Assembly (NCBI GenBank): GCA_963807355.1 | Contig: CAWEBX010000029.1 | Coordinates: 124,001 to 188,000, forward strand | DNA length: 64,000 nt | Reading direction: 5' to 3' | Source of the DNA: Nitrobacter sp963807355 | GTDB lineage: Bacteria; Pseudomonadota; Alphaproteobacteria; Rhizobiales; Xanthobacteraceae | In this document: positions 43,880-53,209 of the stretch, in pieces | How positions within the stretch are numbered: the first letter of the stretch is position 1 | How the letters are laid out: each line of letters starts with the position of its first letter | Program-made: the position numbers and the translations under genes | Notes under the pieces: model-generated | Seen by the model: only the letters and a program-made list of their open reading frames with translations | Told to the model about the DNA's origin: nothing | Database searches by the model: none

Positions 43880-43984
43880 TATAGCGTTTTCGAGCGAAGT
43901 GGATACCGGTTTGCGTGAAGAAAACGCGTCAAAACAATAATCTAGAACTTTGCTTCTGATTCAACAGAAGCAAAAATGCTTTAG
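43880..43984. repeat. Interspersed repeat, copy 2
   Basis: TATAGCGTTTTCGAGCGAAG, then GGATACCGGTTTGCGTGAAG, AAAACGCGTCAAAAC, and the hairpin-like GCTTCTGATTCAACAGAAGC. Same orientation as copy 1 (31016-31120) and about 85% similar by eye. It lies between alaC and the lipoprotein gene. Confidence 0.8.
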
Positions 43985-44007
43985 GCGGATGAGGGCCGCT
44001 TGCACGC

Positions 44008-44319
44008 TTATCTGGGTTCCGAGCCGTGGTCCTGTGAGGCGTGAGCCTGGTGGTCGCGCGCGTCGATCAGTTCCTTTTCGACCCGCGCCTGCTCGGCACG
44101 ATCCATCGCCGCATGATCTCTTGGGGCGGGAAGGTCATGCACCGCAGGATAGGATGATACGTCATGGGACCGTTCCGCCGCACCCGACGGAGCCTCGAAA
44201 GGTAGATCCGCAATCGATGTGCAGCCTCCGAGCGCCTGCGACATTAACACCAATGCGGTGGTGCAGGCGATCATGGGTCCCGCACGTCTGCTCGTCCGTC
44301 GTTGTGATGCTACCGTCAC
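44008..44319 (-). CDS. Small lipoprotein
   Basis: About 103 residues from GTG 44319, or 88 from ATG 44274. A hydrophobic signal (IACTTALVLMSQALGGC) ends in the lipobox LGGC; Cys is the lipidation site. The mature part is hydrophilic and ends in a His/Asp-rich tail (DHQAHASQDHGSEPR) that might bind metal. The start is uncertain because neither candidate has a clear ribosome-binding site. Confidence 0.65.
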   Translation of the reverse strand: MTVASQRRTSRRAGPMIACTTALVLMSQALGGCTSIADLPFEAPSGAAERSHDVSSYPAVHDLPAPRDHAAMDRAEQARVEKELIDARDHQAHASQDHGSEPR

Positions 44320-44577
44320 GCTGCTCACATCGTCCCGTCCAAGCTTGCGCCGGTAAATGCTTGTTTTATCAAACCTAATCGCAGGCGAGACCATTATGCT
44401 TCCGAAAATATTAAAACTTCGAAATCCAAGAAGCTGCGGCCATTTCAATCGAGTCATCACGGCCCATGTATGGCGGGATCAAGAAGTGTTGTCGCACGGC
44501 ACCACATCGAATCAGGCAACAAGTCCCCAAGACTATGTCATGATCCAATGCCCGCCATTGGCAACCTGCGTGACGGA

Positions 44578-46410
44578 ATGATAAATAAGCCCTCAGACGC
44601 GTCCATGAGCGAGGTATCCACCGAGACCAAGCCGATGACGGGGTTCGACTCCGACACCTTCGCGATGAACCTTGCAAATGCCATGCAAAACGGTGGCAGG
44701 GCGCTGGCCGCTTATCTTAAGGCTCGTGAGCACGACCAGACCCCCGACAACTCGCCGACCGAGTTCGCCGAGTTGATCAAGACCGTCAGCACGGTCTGTG
44801 AATACTGGCTGTCGGACCAGACCCGGGCCGTCGAATTACAGGCCAAGCTCGGCGCATCCTATCTGGAACTTTGGGGTTATGCCGCGCGCCGCCTGGCCGG
44901 CGAGGAGGTCAGGCCAGCCATCGAGCCGGAACCGCGCGACAAACGCTTCGCTGATCCGGAATGGCGGTCGAACCTGCTCTTCGACTTTCTGATGCAGGCG
45001 TATCTGCTGACGACCAAATGGACGAACGAACTGGTGCGCGACGCCCACGGCCTCGATCCACATACCCGCAAAAAGGCTGAGTTCTATATTACACAGCTCG
45101 CCAATGCAGTCGCGCCGTCCAATTTCGTGATGACCAACCCCGAAGTACTCCGTGAAACCTTCGCCTCCAACGCCGACAATCTGGCGCGCGGCATGAAGAT
45201 GCTAGCGGAAGACATTGAGGCCGGCAGAGGGGTGTTGCGCATCCGCCAGACCGACTCTGCCGGTCTCGCGGTCGGCGTCAACCTTGCGACGACGCCAGGC
45301 AAGGTGATCTATCAGAACGAATTGATGCAATTGATCCAGTATTCACCGAGCACCGAAAGCGTGCTGCGGACGCCGCTGCTGATCGTGCCGCCTTGGATCA
45401 ACAAATTCTACATCCTCGATCTCAGGCCGGAGAAATCCTACATCAAGTGGTGCGTGGACCAAGGCATCACGGTGTTCGTGATATCGTGGGTCAATCCGGA
45501 CGGAAGGCTCGGGGAAAAGACCTTCGAGGACTATATGAAGGAAGGTCCGCTCGCCGCAATGGATGCCATCGAAAAGGCCACCGGAGAGACAAAGGTGCAT
45601 ACCGCCGGCTACTGCGTCGGCGGTACTCTGCTTGCCGCTACGCTGGCATGGCTTGCGAACAAGCGGCGGTCGCGCGTGAGGTCGGCGACCTTCTTCGCCG
45701 CTCAGGTAGACTTCACCCATGCCGGCGACCTGCTGATATTCGCTGATGAGGATCAGATCTCCGCGCTCGAACGCGACATGAAGCGGTCCGGTGTGCTGGA
45801 AGGCAGTAAGATGGCGATGACCTTCAACATGCTGCGCTCCAACGACCTGATCTGGTCCTACGTCGTCAGCAACTATCTCAAGGGCAAGGCACCACCCGCC
45901 TTCGATCTTCTGCACTGGAATTCAGATGCCACGCGGATGCCGGCGGCCAACCACTCCTTTTATCTGCGCAACTGCTATCTCGAAAATCGTCTCTCCACCG
46001 GCTCCATGGTGCTCGACAATACCTTGCTCGACCTTTCGAAGGTCAAGTTGCCCGTCTATGCGCTCGCTACCCGCGACGATCACATCGCGCCTGCGGAATC
46101 CGTATTGTACGGCTCGCGCTTCTTTGGCGGTTCGGTACGGTTCGTGTTGTCGGGATCGGGCCACATCGCAGGTGTCATCAATCCGCCCGCGCGCGGCAAA
46201 TACCAGTATTGGACCAACGACAAGCTCCGCAACAAGACTCTCGCCCAGTGGCTGAAGGGTGCGGAGGAACATAAGGGCTCGTGGTGGCCGGACTGGCTCG
46301 CATGGCTGCGAAATATCGACGGCAAGGAGATCGCGGCGCGCGAGGTCGGGGCCGGCGCGCTACCGCCGATCGAGGATGCACCGGGCAGCTATGTCCGCGT
46401 GCGCTCGTGA
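44578..46410 (+). CDS. phaC: Class I poly(3-hydroxyalkanoate) synthase
   Basis: 610 residues. The lipase-like box is GYCVGGT with nucleophile Cys346; Asp501 (in TRDDHIAP) and His529 (in SGSGHIAG) complete the triad. The N-terminal ~200 residues are the usual helical PhaC_N domain. It polymerises 3-hydroxyacyl-CoA into storage granules. ATG 44605 (MSEVSTETK) is an equally possible start. No phaA, phaB or phasin gene is adjacent. The last 15 codons recur at 49455-49494. Confidence 0.95.
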   Translation: MINKPSDASMSEVSTETKPMTGFDSDTFAMNLANAMQNGGRALAAYLKAREHDQTPDNSPTEFAELIKTVSTVCEYWLSDQTRAVELQAKLGASYLELWGYAARRLAGEEVRPAIEPEPRDKRFADPEWRSNLLFDFLMQAYLLTTKWTNELVRDAHGLDPHTRKKAEFYITQLANAVAPSNFVMTNPEVLRETFASNADNLARGMKMLAEDIEAGRGVLRIRQTDSAGLAVGVNLATTPGKVIYQNELMQLIQYSPSTESVLRTPLLIVPPWINKFYILDLRPEKSYIKWCVDQGITVFVISWVNPDGRLGEKTFEDYMKEGPLAAMDAIEKATGETKVHTAGYCVGGTLLAATLAWLANKRRSRVRSATFFAAQVDFTHAGDLLIFADEDQISALERDMKRSGVLEGSKMAMTFNMLRSNDLIWSYVVSNYLKGKAPPAFDLLHWNSDATRMPAANHSFYLRNCYLENRLSTGSMVLDNTLLDLSKVKLPVYALATRDDHIAPAESVLYGSRFFGGSVRFVLSGSGHIAGVINPPARGKYQYWTNDKLRNKTLAQWLKGAEEHKGSWWPDWLAWLRNIDGKEIAAREVGAGALPPIEDAPGSYVRVRS

Positions 46411-46454
46411 GATACGCAGCTAGATGACACGATGGTCCACAAGCAGACTTCGCT

Positions 46455-46529
46455 TAAAGCGTTATCCTAAAGTCTTTCACCGTTTCACGGAACGCGAACC
46501 GGATTCACTTCGCTCGAAAAGGCTATAGA
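46455..46529. repeat. Interspersed repeat, partial inverted copy 3
   Basis: TTTCACGGAACGCGAACCGG then ATTCACTTCGCTCGAAAAGG is the reverse complement, with differences, of the first half of copies 1 and 2. It overlaps the 3' end of the membrane protein gene 46523-46873 by a few bases. Confidence 0.6.
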
Positions 46530-46873
46530 TCGCGGATTTGCGGGCCGTCGCGCATCAAGACAGCGGTCAGTATGAGATGAAGGATGACTGCCGGCCACAG
46601 AAGGACGCCGTTCAATCCGCCTGCGAAACCGAGGTAAGCCAAATATAGGGCGACGGCTCCGCTGTAGATCAACATGCCCGCGCGTGGCGGGCACCTTGGC
46701 CAGCAGGCTATCCCCAAGGCAATCAGCGCAATGCCGGCGACACGCGCGACTGGCGTTGCGACACCGGAAAGCTGCTCGCCCAGCAACAACTGGCCCACCA
46801 GCGACGGGGCGATTAACAGCGCCAATCCCGTTGCAGCTTCGCTGACGGCAGCAAACACCAATGCGCCTTTCAT
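46523..46873 (-). CDS. Small four-helix membrane protein
   Basis: 116 residues with about four transmembrane helices (ALVFAAVSEAATGLALLIAP, VARVAGIALIALGIACW, MLIYSGAVALYLAYLGF, PAVILHLILTAVLM), resembling small DoxX-like or DUF4345-like proteins. Its ATG overlaps the stop of the sulfatase locus as ATGA, so the two were one operon. It appears intact although its partner is broken. Confidence 0.7.
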   Translation of the reverse strand: MKGALVFAAVSEAATGLALLIAPSLVGQLLLGEQLSGVATPVARVAGIALIALGIACWPRCPPRAGMLIYSGAVALYLAYLGFAGGLNGVLLWPAVILHLILTAVLMRDGPQIRDL

Positions 46874-49393
46874 TTCTTCCCAACGTTCGCGGATGGTTTT
46901 TGAGGCTTCGCCCCGTCAATGGAATCCGGCTCCGGCGTCGGAATAGGTCCGAGCTCTGCCTTGGCTTGCGCCGGATCCTTCAACACTGGTCCGAGCTTGA
47001 ACGTCAGCTTGTTGATCTTGCCCGTGAACTTAAACGGAGGATCGTAGCGATACTCGAGCATCGTGACACCGGTCCGGGTGTCCTGGCCGACGTCGAAGGT
47101 CTCGTCCTCCGGGAACGTGACAGGCGTGCCGTGTTCAATGGGTTTCCGGTCTACTTCCTTGCCGTCAACTGAAAGTACGCCCGTGCCGCCCTTCCCTAAT
47201 CCCGGCCCATCGGGCTTAAAGTCGAAAACGATGGTGTGCCTGCCCGCGCTCAATTCCGGTCCCGACCAGATCGTGCGCTTCAGGTTGAGAAGGTTATAGA
47301 GGAACACAGGCTTGCCCCGCCGAAAGCCCGCCACACCCTTGCTCAGAAACAGCCCATAGCCGCCGAAACGTCCGCCTTCGGTGACGATCATGCCTTCAGC
47401 GCCGCCCTCGGGAATCTCGATCTCGGCGGTGATGGTATAGGACTTGTTGAGGATGCTCGGCGCGGCGCTTGCCGGCACACCGGTCAGCTCGCCCGAATAG
47501 GTGAATACCGTCTGCCCTCCGGTCAAGCTTGGACGCGGCGTATTCCAACGCGCGAGTGTCGTGTTATCGAACGGCAGCACGTGGTACTTCTTCGCCTCGA
47601 CGTCGAAGATAGCTTGCAGCTCCTTGACTTTGTCCGGCATCTCGGCGGCCAGATCTTTGAACTGGGTAGGGTCTTCCCGGACGTTATAAAGCTCCCACTT
47701 GTATCCCGTGATCACATCCGGTGGAGGCCGCGCTGCTTAGTTTCCATGGAAGCGTGATCGGCGTCGTGGCCGCAACCCATCCATCGTGATAGATGGCGCG
47801 ATTACCGAGCATCTCGAAATATTGAGTCGTGTGCCTCGTCTTGGCGTCGGCGTTAGCGCTGTCCCATGTGTACGCCATACTCACCCCTTCCATAGGGCTT
47901 TGTTTGACACCGTCGATCGTCTCAGGTTGCGAAATGCCGGTCGCTTCGAGGATAGTCGGGGCAATGTCGATGACATGATGGAATTGGCGACGGATAGCTC
48001 CGGCATCGTTGATATGGCCAGGCCAGGACATGACGCGCCTTGGGCTGTCCCGCCAAAATGCGACGGCACCTGCTTGACCGACTTGAATGGAGTGTCCATC
48101 GTCCAGGCCCACGGCGCAGCAAAATGCGGGAAAGTCTTGTCTGAGCCCCAGAACGGGTACCAGAGGTACTGAGCGTTCACCGGCACCGGGACACCATTGA
48201 AGGTCGTGAACTCGTTGGGCGTACCGTTGATCATGCCTTCGGCACTCGCGCCGTTGTCACCGCCGATATAGATGATCAAGGTGTTGTTCAGCTCTCCGAG
48301 ATCTTCGATGGCCGGGATGACGCGGCCGATCTCGTGGTCGGCGTAAGCGAGGTAAGCCCCATAGACATCGGCCTGCTTGATGAAGAGTTTCTTCTCCAGC
48401 AAACCGAGCGAGTCCCATTGCGGCAATTCTTTCGGCCACGGCGTCAGCTTGGCATTTTCCGGCATAATGCCCAGGCGTTTCTGGTTGGCGAAGATTTTCT
48501 CGCGCACTTTGTTCCAGCCGTCATCGAACAGGTGCATACCGCCGATCTTCTCGATCCACTCCGGTGTCGGGTGATGTGGCGCGTGGGTTGCGCCTGGCAC
48601 GTAATAGACAAAGAACGGCTTGTCGGGCGCAATCTCCTTGAGTTGCTTGATGTGCTGGATGGCTTCGTCGGCCATGGCGGTTTCCAGATTCCAGCTGGGA
48701 TTGCCCTGGAAAGGATAGATAGCCGTGGTGTTGCGGAACAGGTTCGGCTGCCACTGGCTGGCGTCACCGCCGACAAAGCCATAAAAGTACTCAAATCCCA
48801 TGCCGTTAGGCCATTGATTGAAGGGCCCTGCCTGGCTCGACTGGAACGAGGGTGTGTTGTGGTCCTTGCCGAACCACGAGGTCGCGTACCCGTTCGCTTT
48901 CAGGATGGTGCCGATGGTGCCCTTCTCGATCGGAATGATCGAGTCGTAACCCGGGAATCCCGTCGATATTTCACCGACCACTCCGAAGCCGACCGAATGA
49001 TGATTGCGGCCGGTGATAAGGGCCGCTCGCGTCGGTGAGCACAGCGAGGTAGAATGGAAATTGGTATACCGCAGGCCCTGCGCAGCGATGCGATCCATTG
49101 CGGGCGTGGGAATAACGCCGCCGAAGGTGCTCGGTGCCCCGAAACCTTGGTCGTCCGTCATAATGAGCAACACGTTGGGAGCGCCCTTCGGCGGCACGAC
49201 ACGGGGCGCCCACCAAGCGGTTGACTCCGAGGCCTTCTCCTTGATCATCCCGTCGAATGCTGGAGGGGGCGACGGAAGCTGCTTCCCGTCGATGGTGGTC
49301 GTAGCACCGGGCGAACCTGGAACACCCGTGACCTGCTGAGCAAATGCCGAGAATGCCTCCGCGGCTCAAAAAAGAAAGCCTGTATGAACCCAA
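46870..49393 (-). pseudogene. Arylsulfatase, three frame disruptions
   Basis: The combined product would be a ~780-residue periplasmic arylsulfatase: NVLLIMTDDQGFGAPSTFGG, then the formylglycine site CSPTRAALITGR (Cys codon 49039-49041), the metal-binding GYATSWFGKDHNTPSF and IIYIGGDNGASAEGM. Frame changes are needed near 49350 (between the start MGSYRLSFLSRGG and AFSAFAQQVTGVPG), near 48050 (after HFGGTAQG) and near 47720 (before PDVITGYKWELYNVREDP). The remaining C-terminus runs intact to 46870. An FNR/FixK-like box is upstream. Confidence 0.85.
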
Positions 49394-49403
49394 CTTGCCG
49401 ATG

Positions 49404-49417
49404 TTGACTTAGATCAA
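49404..49417. promoter_or_regulatory. FNR/FixK-type box
   Basis: TTGACTTAGATCAA: right half ATCAA perfect, left half one mismatch from TTGAT. It sits about 10-25 bases before the sulfatase start, so it could activate or repress that gene depending on the promoter. Confidence 0.55.
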
Positions 49418-49454
49418 AGTACATATTGAGGAGCGATCAGCGCCAGCCGCAAAT

Positions 49455-49494
49455 AGAGGACGCGCCGGGCAGCTACGTCCGCGTGCGCTCGTGA
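49455..49494 (+). pseudogene. Duplicate of the phaC 3' end
   Basis: Translates to EDAPGSYVRVRS and stop, the same last residues as PhaC (46373-46410), preceded by QPQI in place of PPI. The DNA differs at only a few third positions. It shows that sequence now lying between 46411 and 49454 was inserted or that phaC was partly duplicated. Confidence 0.75.
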
Positions 49495-49639
49495 GATGAC
49501 TCCGCCTACGCCCGATGGGCTACCAATAGTGGACATACCCAGGTGCGCGCCAGCATGCACGCCACGCTCAAACGAGTGGCCTCGTTCAAATTGGAACAAG
49601 ACCAAACACGGGCACGCTGGTGAGACGATGCTTGAGCCG

Positions 49640-50071
49640 TCAACGCGAGATGCTGTAGGCATCACGTAGGACGTTCGCCTCAAGCTCCAGCTCCTCCAGC
49701 CGATACTTGACTACATCGCCGATGCTGACGATGCCGGCTAGCTTGCCGCCAAGAACTACCGGCAAGTGTCGCACGCGTTGGTGCGTCATCAGTTTCATCA
49801 CGCGAGTGACGCTTTCGTCTGGGGACACGGTGGTCACACCGTGCTGCATGATTTCCTTCACACGCATCGAACCGGCTGCCTCGCCGTATCGAAAAAATGC
49901 GTCAACGATTTCACGTTCGGAAATGAGGCCAAGAATTGCGTTCCCACTCGTTACCACGAGAGCACCAATATTTTTTGCGCGGAGCCAGCCCGCCGCGCTC
50001 TTGATATTGGCTTCCGGACCTATTGTTGTGACGTCAGGGCCCTTCCGCCTCAGAATGTTTTCGATGGACAT
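49640..50071 (-). CDS. CBS-domain protein
   Basis: 143 residues from ATG 50071 (GGAGGAAGC upstream). Two CBS motifs: DVTTIGPEANIKSAAGWLRA to LGLISEREIVDAF, and VTTVSPDESVTRVMKLMTHQ to LAGIVSIGDVVKYRL. Such stand-alone pairs bind adenine nucleotides and modulate partner proteins. The layout matches the rhizobial stress-type CBS proteins. No partner gene adjacent. Confidence 0.92.
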   Translation of the reverse strand: MSIENILRRKGPDVTTIGPEANIKSAAGWLRAKNIGALVVTSGNAILGLISEREIVDAFFRYGEAAGSMRVKEIMQHGVTTVSPDESVTRVMKLMTHQRVRHLPVVLGGKLAGIVSIGDVVKYRLEELELEANVLRDAYSISR

Positions 50072-50362
50072 AGCTTCCTCCATCGTGCGGCTCAACGCCT
50101 ATCGCATTGATTTTGCGTGGCAGTGCCGGTCACGCTCGCGATTGGGATGCATTGACGTAATATATCATATTGGCGGGAAGCAGTCAGCATCTGGTATCGT
50201 GGAACCGATCAATCGTTGTCTAACTGATGCGTGATCGGTTCGGGTTAAAAGCGCCGCTTTGATCGCCCGTTCGCCGCTTCCGGTCTGCCCCGAGAAACGG
50301 AAATTTCAGAGCTGGACAGCAGTCCCAAAAGGCGAACAGCAGAAGCACGAATTTATTACTTA

Positions 50363-50791
50363 TTACGCTGTCGCGCTCGGCCTCTGCGCCAATATTGCAT
50401 CAAGTTCTGGTAGCAGGACGATGCCGTCCTGATCGCTACCGGATGAATGCACGACAAGCCACTTGCACGGCGCTCCGCTCTCATTGGACGGAGCATGCGG
50501 GACATCCTCAGGCATATAGACCTGGTCCTCAGCCTTGACGACGAGACGATGCTCAAGTTTGTCGCCATAGTAGACGGCGCATTCACCTTCCAAAAGGTAA
50601 GCAATCGTCTCGATGCCCTTGTGGTAATGGACCTTCGCCTTGGCACCCGGAGGCATGGGCAGCACATTCAAACAGACCTGCTTTGCTCCAGCCGTCTCCT
50701 TCGATACGCCGGCTCCGTAGGTAAAGCCCTGCTTGCCGACATAGGTCTTGCCGGGCTGGATCACTCTCACCGCGTCTGATGATCCTGGCAT
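50363..50791 (-). CDS. Cupin-domain protein
   Basis: 142 residues from ATG 50791 (GGGAG 7 bases upstream). The cupin motif 1 KVHYHKGIETIAYLLEGECA and motif 2 PEDVPHAPSNESG give the His-His-Glu-His metal site in a single beta barrel. Substrate unknown; these small cupins may be dioxygenases, isomerases or sensors. Confidence 0.88.
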   Translation of the reverse strand: MPGSSDAVRVIQPGKTYVGKQGFTYGAGVSKETAGAKQVCLNVLPMPPGAKAKVHYHKGIETIAYLLEGECAVYYGDKLEHRLVVKAEDQVYMPEDVPHAPSNESGAPCKWLVVHSSGSDQDGIVLLPELDAILAQRPSATA

Positions 50792-51009
50792 TTGCAATCT
50801 CCCACAAGCCAATCGACCGGACGTAACTTACCACAGAATTCGAAACCATTCGCACGCTCGCCGGATCGACTAGCTGGAAGCATTTCTGAACCGTTCGAAT
50901 GGCTGCTTCGCGTCATTCGCGACGTGGTCGAGTCAGCCAACGCGGGTTGCTGCCTTCCGAAAGATCGAATGAGCAGCCATGGGATTGCCCGGTGCCGAGG
51001 GGAAAAGGG

Positions 51010-51201
51010 CTAACCGCCTAGCTTCTGCATCACCGCGTCGACGTTCTCGTCGATCGTGAACGTCGGATTTTGAGGATTTGCCGTGTGAATCCACGTTTGC
51101 GTTCGGTCTGATGAAGTCGGGGTAACCGCGATGATATGAGTCACGTTGATGAAGATTTCATGGCTGGTGGCGGCGTCGGTGAACTTGACGAATTTGTTCA
51201 T
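51010..51201 (-). CDS. Unknown 63-residue protein
   Basis: MNKFVKFTDAATSHEIFINV then THIIAVTPTSSDRTQTWIHT: a small all-beta domain like those of phage or antitoxin-type 'flagellar/host' proteins, but no family is certain. AGGAAATCTCA lies before the ATG. Ends with a short helix (DAVMQKLGG). Confidence 0.6.
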   Translation of the reverse strand: MNKFVKFTDAATSHEIFINVTHIIAVTPTSSDRTQTWIHTANPQNPTFTIDENVDAVMQKLGG

Positions 51202-51383
51202 TGAGATTTCCTGGCTTTGTGATCAGCGATACTGCGGAACCCGCAGCGGCTCATAATAGCCCTCTGGAAAGTGAGGATGATGAGGCCCGGCAAGGCAGAT
51301 GCGTAAAGGATAAGGCCGATCAACAGAACCGCACAGTTATCCGCATTGCGCCGAACACCTCAAAGAACCATCCTCACGGTGCT

Positions 51384-52382
51384 TCAATCCAGCCCCTCAT
51401 CCTTCAGCCCTAGCATCAGCCGCATGTTCTGCACCGCCGCGCCGGATGCGCCCTTGCCGAGATTGTCGAGCCGCGCAACCAGAACAGCCTGCCGGTGTTT
51501 ATCACTGGCGAAGACATGCAATTCGAGCCTGTTGCTGCCGTTTAGCGACTCCGGCTCGATCCTTCCGCTTTTGGTCGCGGCGCTGTCCAGCGGCATCACC
51601 GAAACATAGGTGCTGCCGGCGTAACGCTTCGCCAGCACCGCATGAAGTGCCGCGCCGTTGGGTTGTCCCGGCAGCGTATCGAGATGCAGCGGGATCGACA
51701 CCAGCATGCCCTGCCGGTAGTCGCCGACCGATGGTGCGAAAATTGGCCGCCGCGTCAGGTTCGCGTATTTCTGCGTTTCCGGCAGGTGCTTGTGCTCGAA
51801 GCCGAGTCCGTAAAGCTCGAATGCCGGCGCCGTCCCCTTCTCGAAACTTTCGATCATGGATTTGCCGCCGCCGGAATAGCCGCTCACCGCATTGATGGTG
51901 ATGGGATAGTCCTGCGGGATCAGGCCGGCATCGGTCAGCGGCCGTAGCAACGCAATCGATCCGGTCGGATAGCAGCCGGGGTTCGTAACCTTGCGCGCCG
52001 CCTTGATCCTGTCCGCCTGATCCGGCGTCAGTTCGGGAAAACCGTAGGTCCAGTCTGGCGCGACGCGGAACGCCGTCGAGGCGTCTAGCACTTTCGGCGC
52101 GTCAGCACCCATGCCGTCGATCAATGCGACCGTTTCCTTCGCCGCATCGTCGGGCAAACAGAGGATGACCAGATCGACTTCCGCCATAAGCGCGCGCTTG
52201 GCGGCCGGATCCTTCCGCTTGTCCTCAGTGATACTCTTGACGTTGACGTCGCTTTGCCGATCAAGCCGTTGACGGATTTCGAGGCCAGTTGTTCCCGACG
52301 CGCCATCGACAAACACTGTCGGTCTGCCCACCGCGTCACCGCTTGAAGCGGTGCTTTTCATCCTGGTGTCTGCGCCGGTCAT
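51384..52382 (-). CDS. argC: N-acetyl-gamma-glutamyl-phosphate reductase (type 2)
   Basis: 332 residues. VFVDGASGTTGLEIRQRLDR is the NADP-binding loop and VTNPGCYPTGSIALLRPL has catalytic Cys137. The shorter size and sequence are those of the type 2 ArgC of alphaproteobacteria. Third step of arginine synthesis: reduction of N-acetylglutamyl phosphate to the semialdehyde. The first ~20 residues are not conserved; a GTG or later ATG (residue 8) is possible. Confidence 0.95.
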   Translation of the reverse strand: MTGADTRMKSTASSGDAVGRPTVFVDGASGTTGLEIRQRLDRQSDVNVKSITEDKRKDPAAKRALMAEVDLVILCLPDDAAKETVALIDGMGADAPKVLDASTAFRVAPDWTYGFPELTPDQADRIKAARKVTNPGCYPTGSIALLRPLTDAGLIPQDYPITINAVSGYSGGGKSMIESFEKGTAPAFELYGLGFEHKHLPETQKYANLTRRPIFAPSVGDYRQGMLVSIPLHLDTLPGQPNGAALHAVLAKRYAGSTYVSVMPLDSAATKSGRIEPESLNGSNRLELHVFASDKHRQAVLVARLDNLGKGASGAAVQNMRLMLGLKDEGLD

Positions 52383-52491
52383 GACATTATCCCTGCATCC
52401 GCGAGCGCGTTCGCGTCTGCGGCTTGTAAACCAGTTTGGGTGGTTGCGCGACCGCCGGTTCTCCGTTCGTCAGAGCAGAGCCTGCTCAGAC

Positions 52492-53022
52492 TCAGATCGC
52501 GCTCCAGACCCATTCGACGATTCGTGAAATCAGGTCACCGAACAGCAGTAGCACCGCCGACCAGATCAGCGCCGATGTCCAGTTAGCGAACTGAAATCGC
52601 AAGGACGGCATTTCAAAAATGCCTGCGGCGAGTGGCACGGTGGCGCGCAGCGGTCCGAAGAACCGCCCGATATAAATCGATGGGACACCCCATTTCTCAA
52701 CCAAGGCCACGCCTCGGGGCAGAAGGCCAGGATGCCGCGACAGCGGCCAGATCGAAGCGACCCGTTCCTTGAAGGTGAAGCCGATCCAATAGGACAGCCA
52801 GTCGCCGAGCGCCGCGCCGACCCCCCCGGCTACCCACACCGGCCAGAAATTGATCTGACCAGGCCCCATCATCGCGCCGATGGCCACCAGCACGCCCCAC
52901 GCCGGGACCAGCAGCGAGATGAAGGCGAGCGATTCGCCGAAAGCAAGCACCAGAACGACAGCGGCAGCCCAAACCTGATGATCGCGCACGAAGTCGACCA
53001 GGCCACGTGCGACGTCTTCCAT
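52492..53022 (-). CDS. DedA-family membrane protein
   Basis: 176 residues from ATG 53022, with five hydrophobic segments. The DedA signature is clear: FGESLAFISLLVPAWGVLVA, GVGAALGDWLSYWIGF and YIGRFFGPLRATVPLAAGIF. Such proteins move undecaprenyl phosphate or phospholipid across the inner membrane. The frame stays open to 53280 but the upstream part has no homology. Confidence 0.9.
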   Translation of the reverse strand: MEDVARGLVDFVRDHQVWAAAVVLVLAFGESLAFISLLVPAWGVLVAIGAMMGPGQINFWPVWVAGGVGAALGDWLSYWIGFTFKERVASIWPLSRHPGLLPRGVALVEKWGVPSIYIGRFFGPLRATVPLAAGIFEMPSLRFQFANWTSALIWSAVLLLFGDLISRIVEWVWSAI

Positions 53023-53209
53023 TCCACAGCGCCTCTCGCCAAATCTCAAATGCGGCCAGGAAACCTCTTCCCCGGCCAGACCCGCCACAGGTAAGCCACC
53101 CCCGTCCGGCGACTTCAAGTCACAAAGACGCGGACGGCACGAAACCACCATGGCATAGTCGGCGTAGCCGATTTTTTCATACGCAGCCGTATGCAGTATC
53201 TGAATAATT

